The notes under the pieces were generated by a model. That model ran no database searches. It was not told the DNA's origin and saw only the letters and a program-made list of their open reading frames with translations. A stretch of DNA of 64,000 nucleotides from Caulifigura coniformis (lineage in GTDB: Bacteria; Planctomycetota; Planctomycetia; Planctomycetales; Planctomycetaceae): assembly GCF_007745175.1 (NCBI RefSeq), contig NZ_CP036271.1, positions 2,864,314 to 2,928,313 of the forward strand. The letters are read 5' to 3'. Position 1 is the stretch's first letter. Every line of letters starts with the position of its first letter. The position numbers were made by a program, and so were the translations under genes. Shown here piece after piece: positions 16,703-25,760 of this stretch.

Positions 16703-17494
16703 ATGTCCCTGCGCCTGGTTGAATCTCGCACCCATGTCGTGGCCGTCGAGAAGGGGCGCGTGACCGGCACCATCGGCGTGCTCGCACAACCCGGCCGCGT
16801 CGGACTCGTCTTTCCGCCGGAACTGGACCGCGCCTCGCCGGCGGTCCCCGGCGCCCTCATCGATGCGGCCATCCGTCGGCTCGAACAGGCCGGAGCCGCC
16901 TTCGCGCAGCTCACACTCCCCCTGGAAGACTCCCCCCAGGCGGAACTGTTTCTCCAGCACGGATTCTCCCTGCTCACCGATGCCGCGGTCCTCCAGCGGT
17001 CATTGAATTCCCCGCTGCCTCCTTCCGCCCGCTCCCTGCAGTCCATTCGCTGCGACCCGGTCGACGACGCGGACACGCTCGGCGACCTGATCCGACGCAT
17101 CAACCAGGGAACCCTCGACTGCCCCGAACTCGATGTCCTCCGCACTCCCGCCGACCTGCTTGCGGCGCATCGCGCGCACTCGATGAATGGTCGCGCGCGA
17201 TGGTGGAGATTTGAAGATGACGGGAACGATGTGGGGATCGTGCTGGGAACGACGGCCGAAGACGACGACGCCTGGGAGATCCTCTTTTTCGGAGTCGTTC
17301 CAGAGCAGCGTGGCCACGGCTTCGGCCGAATTCTGCTGACACGGTTTCTGGAAAACGCGACGGGAGAGACAGGCTTGGTGCGGGCGGGAATGGATGTCAG
17401 AAACGCTTTTGTCGAAAGTGTTTACGAAGATCGAGGTTTTGTCGAGACGGGCCGTTTCAGAGTCTGGGTGCATCCGCTCGCAGCGCCCGCGTAG
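16703..17494 (+). CDS. GNAT-family N-acetyltransferase
   Basis: 263 residues. The C-terminal half is a GNAT domain: ILFFGVVPEQRGHGFGRILL carries the acetyl-CoA pyrophosphate-binding Q/R-x-x-G-x-G/A loop, and NAFVESVYEDRGFVETGRF is the closing strand-helix. The N-terminal half (IDAAIRRLEQAGAAFAQL) may be a degenerate second GNAT fold, giving a tandem arrangement. Substrate cannot be predicted. The ATG is taken just after the hisG terminator because the longer frame would run through that terminator. It is a monocistronic gene with a 340-base regulatory gap after it. Confidence 0.8.
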   Translation: MSLRLVESRTHVVAVEKGRVTGTIGVLAQPGRVGLVFPPELDRASPAVPGALIDAAIRRLEQAGAAFAQLTLPLEDSPQAELFLQHGFSLLTDAAVLQRSLNSPLPPSARSLQSIRCDPVDDADTLGDLIRRINQGTLDCPELDVLRTPADLLAAHRAHSMNGRARWWRFEDDGNDVGIVLGTTAEDDDAWEILFFGVVPEQRGHGFGRILLTRFLENATGETGLVRAGMDVRNAFVESVYEDRGFVETGRFRVWVHPLAAPA

Positions 17495-17611
17495 AATCAT
17501 TTCGACAGGTTTTCGACATCCTGCTCGCGCCGCTTCGTGGTCGTGAACGGTCTCTTCCTCAGCGAATTCCAGCGGTTGTCTGTCGTGTCTCCCTTCACTG
17601 TCTCTTCACGT

Positions 17612-17639
17612 TTGACACTCTCCACGGCACGGGTAGCAT
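17612..17639 (+). promoter_or_regulatory. Sigma-70-type promoter upstream of the DnaA-like gene
   Basis: TTGACA, a 16-base spacer and TAGCAT lie 195 bases before the ATG. The -35 box is perfect. No consensus DnaA boxes were seen around it. Confidence 0.45.
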
Positions 17640-17663
17640 CGCCCGCGTCGAGTGAGTTTCAAC

Positions 17664-17702
17664 ATCGCGACTGCAGTGCTGGTGGAGTACTGAAGTCGCG
17701 AT
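17664..17702. repeat. 39-bp imperfect palindrome in the leader of the DnaA-like gene
   Basis: ATCGCGACT-G-CAGT and ACTG-A-AGTCGCGAT pair over 13 bp with one mismatch. It starts 25 bases downstream of the -10 box. It may be an operator or a leader hairpin. A smaller TGTTCC/GGAACA hairpin with a GCGA loop follows near 17740. Confidence 0.5.
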
Positions 17703-17833
17703 CGCGCAGATCAACCTGGATCCCAGGCGCACCTGTCTGTTCCGCGAGGAACAGCAATGGAGTGCTGTTGCGGAGCATCCCGTCGAACCGAGTCGGTCAC
17801 GGGAACAGGACTGGTGCGCGCGGGGGGAGCACC

Positions 17834-19249
17834 ATGGGTGTGGAACATGACGTTCCAAAGGCGGGCTACGTCGGGCGCATCCTGCAACTCGTGCAGTCAG
17901 CTCTGACGAAGCGCCGCAACAGGAACTGGTTTGATGGAAAATCGGCTCGCATCGACTGGCGCAACGAAGCGCTCGTCGTCTATGCACAAAGCCCCATCCT
18001 CCTGGGATGGCTGCAGAAGAACTACCACGACCTCCTCTGGGAGTCGGCCCGCATGGTCGGCGGCCCCGATGCCGTGGTCCGCTATGAAGTCGATGCCGCG
18101 CTGAAGCCGGAGGTCCCGGTTCTCGCAGCCCCCGCGGCTCAGACGCTGCCCGTGCGCGGCGCTACCCGCGCGCTCGCTCCGGCTTCCACGCCGCCGTCTC
18201 GTTCGCGACAGAACAAGCCGTTCGAACTCCAGCGGTTCGTGCGCGGACCGTCCAACGAACTCGCCGCCACGGCCGTCCAGACGCTGATCGAATTCCCCGA
18301 CAGCTGCCCCAACCCCATGTACATCCATGGCGGAGTCGGCTGCGGAAAGACGCATCTCCTGGAAGGCCTCCGCGAGGGACTCGGCCGTCGCCAGCCTGGA
18401 CTTCAGCTCCTGGCGATCACCTCCGAGGAATTCACCAACCTGTTCACGCAGGCCCTCGATACACGCTCACTCCCCAGCTTCCGTCAGAAGTTCCGCAACG
18501 TCGATGTCCTGCTCGTCGACGACGTCGATTTCTTTGACGGCAAACGCGTCGTGCAGGAAGAGTTCCTGCATACGATCAAGCATATGCTGAACCATGGCCG
18601 GCGCGTCGTCGTGACGGCCGATCGCCACCCCCGGCTCCTCTCCCGCACCAGCGATGAGCTGCTCAGCCTGTATCAGTCGGGCCTCGTCTGCCGGCTGGAA
18701 GCGCCCGATGCGACCACCCGGCTGAATATCGTGAAGCAGCTCGCCGACCGGATGAAGCTGAACGCCACCGTCGATGCGCTCGAGTATGTCGCCGAACGCT
18801 TCACCCGGAACGTCCGCGAGCTGGAAGGCGCCGTCCATTACCTGACGACCTGGCAGAATGTGAACGGAACACGGGTCACCGTCTCCGCCGCACGCGACGC
18901 CCTCTCAGTTCTGGTTCGCGACTGCATGAAGATCGTCCGCCTCGCGGACGTCGAGAACGCCGTCTGCAACCTGTTTGGCCTGCCTGCGGACGAGCTCCGC
19001 TCGGCCCGTCGGCAGCGGACCGTCTCCGAGCCGCGGATGCTCGCCATGTTCCTCGCCCGCCGCCTGACTCAGGCCGCCTACACCGAGATCGGCGCCCACT
19101 TCGGCGGACGCAATCACAGCACGGTCATGTCGGCCGAACGGAAGATCAGCGGCCTGATGAAGTCGAAAGCTTCGGTCCGCATTGCGGCTCAGGACTGGCC
19201 CGTCTCGGAACTGATCGCCCAGCTCGAGCAACAGCTGAAAGCTGTCTGA
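17834..19249 (+). CDS. dnaA: DnaA-like chromosomal replication initiator protein
   Basis: 471 residues in DnaA order. Residues 11-90 form domain I (GRILQLVQSALTKRR to AVVRYEVD), followed by a Pro/Ala linker. The AAA+ domain has Walker A GGVGCGKTHL (166-175) and Walker B VLLVDDVDFF (225-234). The C-terminal DnaA-box-binding helix-turn-helix carries the signature GGRNHSTVMSAERKI (424-438). The segment after sensor I (RTSDELLSLYQSGLV, 271-285) is longer than the usual L-x-S-R-x-x-x-G-L. The ATG used has GGGGGAG upstream. It could be the main initiator or a paralogue; dnaN and recF are not adjacent and no DnaA boxes were seen. Confidence 0.85.
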   Translation: MGVEHDVPKAGYVGRILQLVQSALTKRRNRNWFDGKSARIDWRNEALVVYAQSPILLGWLQKNYHDLLWESARMVGGPDAVVRYEVDAALKPEVPVLAAPAAQTLPVRGATRALAPASTPPSRSRQNKPFELQRFVRGPSNELAATAVQTLIEFPDSCPNPMYIHGGVGCGKTHLLEGLREGLGRRQPGLQLLAITSEEFTNLFTQALDTRSLPSFRQKFRNVDVLLVDDVDFFDGKRVVQEEFLHTIKHMLNHGRRVVVTADRHPRLLSRTSDELLSLYQSGLVCRLEAPDATTRLNIVKQLADRMKLNATVDALEYVAERFTRNVRELEGAVHYLTTWQNVNGTRVTVSAARDALSVLVRDCMKIVRLADVENAVCNLFGLPADELRSARRQRTVSEPRMLAMFLARRLTQAAYTEIGAHFGGRNHSTVMSAERKISGLMKSKASVRIAAQDWPVSELIAQLEQQLKAV

Positions 19250-19261
19250 CTGCCCGTAGAA

Positions 19262-19325
19262 ACGAATCCGTGCCAGGGCTCCATGAGCGGAGCCCAGCGT
19301 GCCACGGCTCTGTGAGCCGTGCATT
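19262..19325. repeat. Intergenic palindromic repeat
   Basis: It contains CACGGCTCTGTGAGCCGTG, a perfect hairpin, preceded by a related GGCTCCATGAGCGGAGCC-type hairpin. Short palindromes with this wording are scattered in planctomycete intergenic DNA. It fills the space between the convergent DnaA-like and dihydroorotase-like genes. Confidence 0.6.
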
Positions 19326-19371
19326 CCCGGGAAGGCCCACATCAGCACGGCCGAAACGGTCGCGGCAAATC

Positions 19372-20646
19372 TTACCCGCGGAACGCCACGCGCCCTTCCA
19401 CGATGGTGAACTTCGCCCGTCCCCGCACGGCTCGCCCGTCGAATGGCGTGTTCCGGCTTTGCGACCGGAACTGCCCCGCATCAATCGTCCACGCCACGTT
19501 CGGATCGATCACGGTCACGTCTCCGGGCGCTCCTTCCGCAAGCGTCCCCCCCGGCACTTTCAACAGCGCCGCCGGGCCGACCGTCAGCTTCTCGAGGAAC
19601 TGGCTCCACGACAGATGACCCGGCTCGACCAGCGCCTCGATGCACAGCGGAATCAGCGTCTCGAGGCCCACGATCCCGAACGGGGCTTTGTCGATCTCCA
19701 CCATCTTCTTCTCGTCCGAGTACGGGCGATGATCGCTCGTGAGGACCCCGATCGTGCCGTCCTTCAGGCCGGCGATCAACGCGTCGATATGCTCGCGCGA
19801 GCGAAGCGGCGGCTCCAGCTTGTAGTTCGGATCGAACGACTCCAGGCATTCGTCCGTCAGCAGCAGGTGGTAAGGAGTGACGTCTGCGGTGACCTTCACG
19901 CCGCGCTTCTGGGCGTGCCGCACTTCCTCGACCGAGTTCTTCGTGGAGAGGGACATCAGGTGCATGCGCCCCCCCGTCGACTCCGCCAGGGCGATATTGC
20001 GGCGCACCATGATCTCTTCGGCCGCGGGCGGCATCCCCCTCAGGCCGAGCACGGTCGAGTAGTACCCCTCATGCATCACCCCCCCATGCACGAGTTCAGG
20101 AACCTGCGGATGGCTGATGATCGCCCGCCCGCCCATCCCGGTGTACTGCAGCGCCCGCCGCATCACCTCGGCGTTCGCGATCGGTCGGTGGCCGTCCGTG
20201 AAGGCGACCGCAGCCCCCTCTGTCAGCTGCGCAATCTCCGCCAGTTCCTCCCCCTTCGCGTTCTTTGTCACCGCCCCAAGCGGATAAACGCGGCAGTTGC
20301 CGGCCCGCTCGGCCTGGCGGGAGACGAACTCCGCAAACGCCCGCGTATCGACGACCGGATCCGTCTCCGGCATCGCGCCGACCGCCGTCAATCCGCCCGC
20401 CACCGCAGCCGCCGAGCCGCTGGCGATCGTCTCGTCTTCTTCGAACCCGGGCTCACCCAGAAAAACCCGGCAGTCGATCAGCCCCGGAGCCACGATGCAG
20501 CCGGACACGTTCAGCGTTTCATCAACCTGGCGATCGGCCGGTCGGGAGTGGGAAACACGGCCGTCGACGATCCACAGGTCGGACGTTTCGTCGCGGCGGG
20601 ATGCCGGGTCGATGACGCGGCCTCCCTGGAGATGCAGGATGGACAT
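19372..20646 (-). CDS. Dihydroorotase-like amidohydrolase, probably catalytically impaired
   Basis: A 424-residue protein aligned end to end with class I dihydroorotase: PGLID then EPGFEEDE, the AFTDG loop (Asp151), SHPQ (His179), TSDHRPY (Asp305) and the C-terminal beta-strands of the amidohydrolase fold. The metal-binding H-x-H is replaced by R60-V-F62, and the fourth His (usual CHVST) is Ser232 (MSLSTKNS). Three ligands are therefore missing. Non-catalytic dihydroorotase homologues are known to act as scaffolds for aspartate transcarbamoylase, and that is the likely role; a repurposed hydrolase is the alternative. pyrB is not adjacent. Confidence 0.8.
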   Translation of the reverse strand: MSILHLQGGRVIDPASRRDETSDLWIVDGRVSHSRPADRQVDETLNVSGCIVAPGLIDCRVFLGEPGFEEDETIASGSAAAVAGGLTAVGAMPETDPVVDTRAFAEFVSRQAERAGNCRVYPLGAVTKNAKGEELAEIAQLTEGAAVAFTDGHRPIANAEVMRRALQYTGMGGRAIISHPQVPELVHGGVMHEGYYSTVLGLRGMPPAAEEIMVRRNIALAESTGGRMHLMSLSTKNSVEEVRHAQKRGVKVTADVTPYHLLLTDECLESFDPNYKLEPPLRSREHIDALIAGLKDGTIGVLTSDHRPYSDEKKMVEIDKAPFGIVGLETLIPLCIEALVEPGHLSWSQFLEKLTVGPAALLKVPGGTLAEGAPGDVTVIDPNVAWTIDAGQFRSQSRNTPFDGRAVRGRAKFTIVEGRVAFRG

Positions 20647-20788
20647 TCAAGTTTCCGGAAAAGCGGTTGGCTGGCGGTAGAGTCCGCGGGGCAGTAGTTC
20701 TGGTCAAGGGACCCGGACACCGCGGGTTCCGTGAGGAACATCCGGCACGCAACGCCCACTTTGAAACCGCGAAGAATTCCATCCTGAC

Positions 20789-21253
20789 ATGAGTACCGCT
20801 CTGAACGTCGGCGACAAGGCCCCCGAATTTTCCCTGCAGAACGGCCAGGGTGAGACCGTCAAACTCAAGGACTTCAGGGGCCAGCCTGTCATCCTCTACT
20901 TCTACCCGAAGGACAACACCTCCGGTTGCACCAAACAGGCCTGCGATTTCCGCGACACGCAGCCCGCGATCAAAAAGGCCGGAGCCGTGGTCCTCGGCGT
21001 GAGCCCGGATTCCGTCGCGTCGCACGAGAAGTTCGCAACCAAATTCGAGCTGCCATTCACGCTCCTGTCCGATCCTGAGCACGCCGTCGCCGAGAAGTAC
21101 GGCGTCTGGGTCGAGAAATCGATGTACGGCCGGAAGTACATGGGCATCAACCGCACCACCTTCCTGATCGACGACAAAGGACGAATCGCCCAGATCTGGT
21201 CGAAGGTGAAAGTTCCGGGGCACGTCGAAGCCGTCGTCAAATCCCTGAGTTGA
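20789..21253 (+). CDS. bcp: Thioredoxin-dependent thiol peroxidase
   Basis: A 154-residue peroxiredoxin of the Bcp/PrxQ group reducing hydroperoxides in the cytoplasm. The peroxidatic Cys47 lies in DNTSGCTKQACDFRD, with the resolving Cys52 five residues on, the atypical two-Cys layout. The fold starts GDKAPEFSLQNGQGE and the YFYPKD strand precedes the active site. Length and spacing are normal, no signal peptide. It is divergent from the dihydroorotase-like gene with 142 bases between starts, which must hold both promoters. Confidence 0.95.
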   Translation: MSTALNVGDKAPEFSLQNGQGETVKLKDFRGQPVILYFYPKDNTSGCTKQACDFRDTQPAIKKAGAVVLGVSPDSVASHEKFATKFELPFTLLSDPEHAVAEKYGVWVEKSMYGRKYMGINRTTFLIDDKGRIAQIWSKVKVPGHVEAVVKSLS

Positions 21254-21413
21254 TCAAAAGCCCGGCTTCTCCCCTCTCGTTCGCGCATCCACCGCGACCG
21301 GCGGGGACCGAACTCGCCTCGCGTGAAGCCGGGCTTCTGGCAACTCGCTGTGGCGAGCCGCTGGCACTCGGCCCGGGCCTCTGCGACAGTGATCCCACGC
21401 AGGAGGACCAGTC

Positions 21414-21875
21414 ATGTCAGCGCTCTGGATTTATGTTGTCCCCATCGTCCTCGCCCTGCTGATCTTCGGGGCCAGGCCGCTCCTGAACTTCCTCCGCCGC
21501 CGCGAGGCCCAGACCGCCCGTCGCCTCTTCAAGCTCCGCCGCGAATCGCTCGAAGCCAAGTTCTTTGAACTCGCCTCCCGCGCCGGCAAACCTCGCGGCC
21601 TGATCTGGAAAGAATGCGACTGGCAGGAGCCCGTCACTTTCGCCCGCGATCTCGAATCGGGTCTGCTGACCGCATTCGTGGGTGTCGAGATCCACTTCGA
21701 AGCCGTCGAAGGGGGCGACATGGAAGACGTCGAAGCCGTCAGCACGATCCGCGACGCCGCCGCCGTCTTCCACTACCGCGCCGGTCAATGGGGCACCGGC
21801 GGAAAAGCCCTCTTCAACATGAACCCGGCCGACGCCATTACCCGCCTCGAAGGCCAGTTTGAACCGGTGTCGTAG
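21414..21875 (+). CDS. Membrane-anchored hypothetical protein
   Basis: 153 residues: an N-terminal anchor (IYVVPIVLALLIFGARPLL), a basic helical stretch (LRRREAQTARRLFKLRRE) and a soluble domain rich in acidic and aromatic residues (GLIWKECDWQEPVTFARD, VGVEIHFEAVEGGDMEDVE). The order suggests N-out topology with a cytoplasmic domain. No family recognised. GGAGGA precedes the ATG. The 160 bases before it hold GC-rich palindromic sequence (AAGCCGGGCTT, GGCGAGCC) of the intergenic-repeat kind. Confidence 0.75.
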   Translation: MSALWIYVVPIVLALLIFGARPLLNFLRRREAQTARRLFKLRRESLEAKFFELASRAGKPRGLIWKECDWQEPVTFARDLESGLLTAFVGVEIHFEAVEGGDMEDVEAVSTIRDAAAVFHYRAGQWGTGGKALFNMNPADAITRLEGQFEPVS

Positions 21876-22182
21876 TCTTCGGGAGCGCGAAGGACCTCCC
21901 TCTCCCGGCGTTCGATTCATTGTGGAAGTGGATTGAATGGCGAGCCTGCGTGGAGTCGGTGGCTTGGCGGCAAATCGACGACTGGCGAATTCTGTGAAAA
22001 TGGAAAGTTCTGCGGCCGAGTGAGAGCGCTGGTGGTGGCGGCGAAGATCGGCAGATTCGGCCGATTGGGGCGGCAACGGGCTTGAGAAAATGCCGCAAAA
22101 CCACGCGGAACGCCGGCGCGGAATCGTGTCAATTCGAGTCTCGAAAATCGCCGGGGCGATTCGCCGCAAGTCCAATCGCTTA

Positions 22183-22212
22183 TTGACCCTTTCGGCCGAA
22201 CCGCCATATAAA
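22183..22212 (+). promoter_or_regulatory. Sigma-70-type promoter of the LptD-like operon
   Basis: TTGACC, an 18-base spacer and TATAAA, 53 bases before the GTG start. This is the clearest promoter in the 390-base gap; the rest of the gap shows no gene. Confidence 0.6.
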
Positions 22213-22264
22213 CCCGCCCCCTTCCCGTCCATTCCGGACGTTCCCTCCCCCCGGCGGATTCTGC

Positions 22265-25200
22265 GTGGTCTCCCCCCGGTTCCGAGCACAGGCCGGCATC
22301 ATCGTCGCGATGCTGGGAGCGCTGCTGAGCGCTTCCGCGTCAGCCGACGAGAGCAGCCGCATTGCCGGACCCCCGTCCACGCTTCCGATCGCCAGCGATC
22401 CCACCGTCCTGCCGAGCGACCCGATCTCGATCTCGTCGCGGTATGGGCAGCAGTGGGTCGATCCGGACGGAACGAAAATCGTTCTGCTTCGGGGAAACTG
22501 CGTCATCGAACAGGGACAGCGACGCTACGAGGCCGACCAGCTCGTGCTGTTCGGTTCGATGGCCAGCCAGCCGGGCGATCCGACCCAGGTTTTCGCCTAT
22601 CTCGATGGCGCCCTCGGTGGCGGCGTCCACATCCAGACTCCCGGTCACCGCGAGCAGATCGCCCGGGATCACATCGAACTCGTGACGACCGGCAAGTTCG
22701 AGATCTTCGTTCCGCCCGATGCGATGGTCGAGATCCCCGGTTCCAACCAGCGCGCGATTCCCACTCTGTCGGGCTCGAACGAGCGCGTCGTCGTCCGGGC
22801 GATCGAACGACGGAACTCGACGCTGCGACGCACAGCCCTCTCGATTCGCACCGCGTCGCAGCAGCTTCCGGCGCTGCCGTCTCCCGGGTTTCCAACGCCC
22901 GTCTCCACCCCCCGCCGGCGGCTCACGATCAACCCGCGCTACATCGCCCAGGAGCCTTCGGTCAGCACCAGCGTCAACCAGGCGGTGACCCCGGCCGAGT
23001 ACGTCATCACCGTGACGAACGGCGTGAACATCGTCGTCGACAACGTGCCCGTGCAGGTGGGCGGGCAGCTGATGCTGACGCAGATCGACCTGACCGCCGA
23101 CCGCGCGATCATCTGGACCGACGCTCCCGCCTCATCCAACCAGTTCGCGTTCGACCTGAATGAGAACACCCCCTGCCAGGTGTACCTCGAAGGAAACATC
23201 GTCGCCCGGATCGGCAGCAACGAAGCCCGCGCGTCGCAGGCCTTCTACGACATCAATAACCGCCGCGGCCAGTTGGTGAACGCCGAAGTGCGCACCTATC
23301 TGCCGCAGATCGACGGCATGCTGAGGCTGCGGGCCGATTCAATCCGCCAGCTGTCCGAAAGCAACTTCCACGCTCGCAACGCGTTCGTGACGACCAGCGC
23401 CTTCGGCCGCCCGGGCTACCGTGTGGAAGGGGCCGACATCTTCGTGGAGGAACGCTTCGACCCCAGCGGGCGGATCGATCCCGGCACGGGAATGCCTTCG
23501 ACCGCCAGCCCGCAGATTACGGCGCTCAACACTCGATTTTACGTCGAGGAATTGCCGATCTTCGGGCTGCCCTATGTCAGTGCTCCCGCAGAGAACCTCC
23601 AGGTTCCGTTCGAGCGCCTGAATTTCGGCTACAGCAGCATCTTCGGTGCGACGGTTCACTCGGTGTTTAACGTCGAGACGCTCTTCGGCTTCGACCTGCC
23701 GGAGGGAGTCGATATGGGAGTCCAGTTCGACTATATGACCAAGCGCGGGCCGGGGCTTGGACTGAACACCGACTACGATGTCGACGGGCATCTGCTGGGA
23801 CTTCCCGCACACCACGAAGGAACATCGAAGCTCTACTACCTGCACGACATGGGCGAGGACAACCTGGGGCGCGACCGTAGGGACCTCGCCGCCCCGAACA
23901 ACCGCGGCCGGGCGATGTGGAGAAACCGGACCGACCTGTCGGTCGACACCTGGATCAACGCCGAAGTCGACTACATCTCCGATCGCAACTTCCGCGAGCA
24001 ATTCGACGAAACGGGCTGGGACCGCGACAAGGATTCCGAAACCCTGGTGAACCTGAGCCACCAGTTCGGCAACGGCCAGTTCAACGCCCTGGTGAAGGGG
24101 CGGATCAACGACTTCTCCGACCAGACCGACTGGTTGCCGAAGTTCGACCTCTTCAACCTCGGTGAGCCGCTCTTCGGCGACGCGTTGACGTGGTCATCGC
24201 ATTCGTCGGTCGGCTACGGTCGAATCCAGACCGCCGAAGCGCCCAGCGATCCGCAGGACGTGTTCACCCCGCTCCCCTACCTGCAGGACGCCAGCGGCCT
24301 TGTCGGCATGACCCGCCACGAACTCAACGCCCCCTTCATGCTCGGGGCGATGAATGTGTCACCCTATGTCATGGGCGAAGCGGCTGCCTGGGGCGAGGAC
24401 TACAACGGTGACTCGCTTGCCCGCCTGTACGGCAGCGCCGGAATCCGTGGCAGCCTCCAGTTCTTCAAGGCGCTGCCCGACTATCGCGATCCGATCTTTG
24501 GACTGAACGGCCTGGCACACAAGAGCCAGATCGACTTTGACTACTACTATGCACAGTCGACAAAGGATCTCGACGAGATCCCGCAGTACAACGAATTCGA
24601 TGAAGACGCCCAGGACCGTTTCCGCGAGCGCTATATCCCGCTCGAATTCGGCGGCGTGCTCCCGCCGGAATTCGATCCGCGGTTCTACGCCCTGCGTTCG
24701 GGAGCGGGCCGCGGCGTCGCCGATCCCTACTTCGAACTCGTCGACGACCAGCACGTGCTGCGTCTCGGCTGGCGGAACCGGCTGCAGACGAAAGTCGGAC
24801 CGCCCGACCGGCCGCGGATCAAGGACTGGATGATCTTCGACCTGGAGGGGACGATCTTCCCCAACGCCGACCGCGACAATTTCGGCGAGACGCTGGGCCT
24901 GATCAACGGCCGGTACATCTGGAACGTCGGCGAGCGCACCTCGTTGCTGGCGAGCGGCGTGTTCGACGTGTTCGACGGCGGACAGCGGATCTGGAACGCC
25001 GGCGTGCTCACGCAGCGCGGCGCCCGCGGAAGCCTGTATGTCGGATTCCGGCAGGTGGACGTCGGACCGATCGAAAGCCAGCTCATCACGGGCAGCTATT
25101 CGTACCGCATGAGCCAGAAGTGGGTCTCGACGCTCGGCGCGGCGTATGACATCGCCGAAGGACGCGACCGTGGCGAATCATTGACGATCACCCGCATCGG

Positions 25201-25342
25201 GGAATCGTTCCTCTTGCATCTTGGCTTTGGATTTGACGTCAGCCGCAACAACGTCGGCATTGGCGTCTCGCTGGAGCCGCGACTCGGGCCGTTTGACGCG
25301 ACTTCCACTCAACTGAGTTCCTTGCTGGGGATCAATCGATGA
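22265..25342 (+). CDS. LptD/OstA-like outer-membrane protein
   Basis: A 1025-residue exported protein. The signal peptide (AGIIVAMLGALLSASASA) is followed by an OstA-type beta-jellyroll segment (VLLRGNCVIEQGQRRYEADQ) and then, after a planctomycete-specific insert, a long C-terminal region of alternating strands (YGSAGIRGSLQFF, DWMIFDLEGTIFP, LLHLGFGFDVSRN) expected to form a beta-barrel. Family members deliver LPS to the outer leaflet with LptE. It is longer than E. coli LptD (about 780) because of the insert. The GTG start is supported by the complete signal peptide and the promoter upstream. Its stop overlaps the next start as ATGA. Confidence 0.75.
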   Translation: MVSPRFRAQAGIIVAMLGALLSASASADESSRIAGPPSTLPIASDPTVLPSDPISISSRYGQQWVDPDGTKIVLLRGNCVIEQGQRRYEADQLVLFGSMASQPGDPTQVFAYLDGALGGGVHIQTPGHREQIARDHIELVTTGKFEIFVPPDAMVEIPGSNQRAIPTLSGSNERVVVRAIERRNSTLRRTALSIRTASQQLPALPSPGFPTPVSTPRRRLTINPRYIAQEPSVSTSVNQAVTPAEYVITVTNGVNIVVDNVPVQVGGQLMLTQIDLTADRAIIWTDAPASSNQFAFDLNENTPCQVYLEGNIVARIGSNEARASQAFYDINNRRGQLVNAEVRTYLPQIDGMLRLRADSIRQLSESNFHARNAFVTTSAFGRPGYRVEGADIFVEERFDPSGRIDPGTGMPSTASPQITALNTRFYVEELPIFGLPYVSAPAENLQVPFERLNFGYSSIFGATVHSVFNVETLFGFDLPEGVDMGVQFDYMTKRGPGLGLNTDYDVDGHLLGLPAHHEGTSKLYYLHDMGEDNLGRDRRDLAAPNNRGRAMWRNRTDLSVDTWINAEVDYISDRNFREQFDETGWDRDKDSETLVNLSHQFGNGQFNALVKGRINDFSDQTDWLPKFDLFNLGEPLFGDALTWSSHSSVGYGRIQTAEAPSDPQDVFTPLPYLQDASGLVGMTRHELNAPFMLGAMNVSPYVMGEAAAWGEDYNGDSLARLYGSAGIRGSLQFFKALPDYRDPIFGLNGLAHKSQIDFDYYYAQSTKDLDEIPQYNEFDEDAQDRFRERYIPLEFGGVLPPEFDPRFYALRSGAGRGVADPYFELVDDQHVLRLGWRNRLQTKVGPPDRPRIKDWMIFDLEGTIFPNADRDNFGETLGLINGRYIWNVGERTSLLASGVFDVFDGGQRIWNAGVLTQRGARGSLYVGFRQVDVGPIESQLITGSYSYRMSQKWVSTLGAAYDIAEGRDRGESLTITRIGESFLLHLGFGFDVSRNNVGIGVSLEPRLGPFDATSTQLSSLLGINR

Positions 25343-25749
25343 GCGTGCACGCCTCCACGCGATCCGCCGAAATGTCGACCATCAATCTCTCGCGCCGGCC
25401 CGCGTGGAGAGAACGGCTGGTCATGCTCGAACGCGGTGTGATGCTCAGCTTCCGCGGAAGCAGCATCGTCGCCATCCATTTCTTCTGCGCGCTGATCGGA
25501 TCGACGGCCGGCCTGGTGCTGGGACTCGGCGCCCTCCAGTGGTCCATCCTGGTGCTCTGTTTCTCGACGACATTGGCGGCGGAACTCTCGCACCAGGCCG
25601 TGAAGAAGCTCTGCCGCTCGTCGTCTCTCGGGCGGGCCGATGCGCGGTGCGCCGAACAGTTGTCCGCTGCAGCCGCCACGCTCGCGCTCTGCGGAGCGAT
25701 CCTCGTGGCGTTGATCGTGCTGCTCTCGCGGGTGGCCGAGTTCTGGTGA
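25339..25749 (+). CDS. Divergent DgkA-like membrane protein
   Basis: 136 residues with three hydrophobic helices (IVAIHFFCALIGSTAGLVLG, WSILVLCFSTTLA, LALCGAILVALIVLL) and the overall layout of prokaryotic diacylglycerol/undecaprenol kinase. The catalytic region reads AAELSHQAVKKL where E. coli has VEILNSAIEAVV, so Glu69 is kept but Asn72 is His and Glu76 is Lys; the K-D pair before the third helix is also lost. Kinase activity is doubtful. It is translationally coupled to the LptD-like gene, which suggests an envelope-lipid role. Confidence 0.6.
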   Translation: MSVHASTRSAEMSTINLSRRPAWRERLVMLERGVMLSFRGSSIVAIHFFCALIGSTAGLVLGLGALQWSILVLCFSTTLAAELSHQAVKKLCRSSSLGRADARCAEQLSAAAATLALCGAILVALIVLLSRVAEFW

Positions 25750-25760
25750 CGCGGCGTCGC

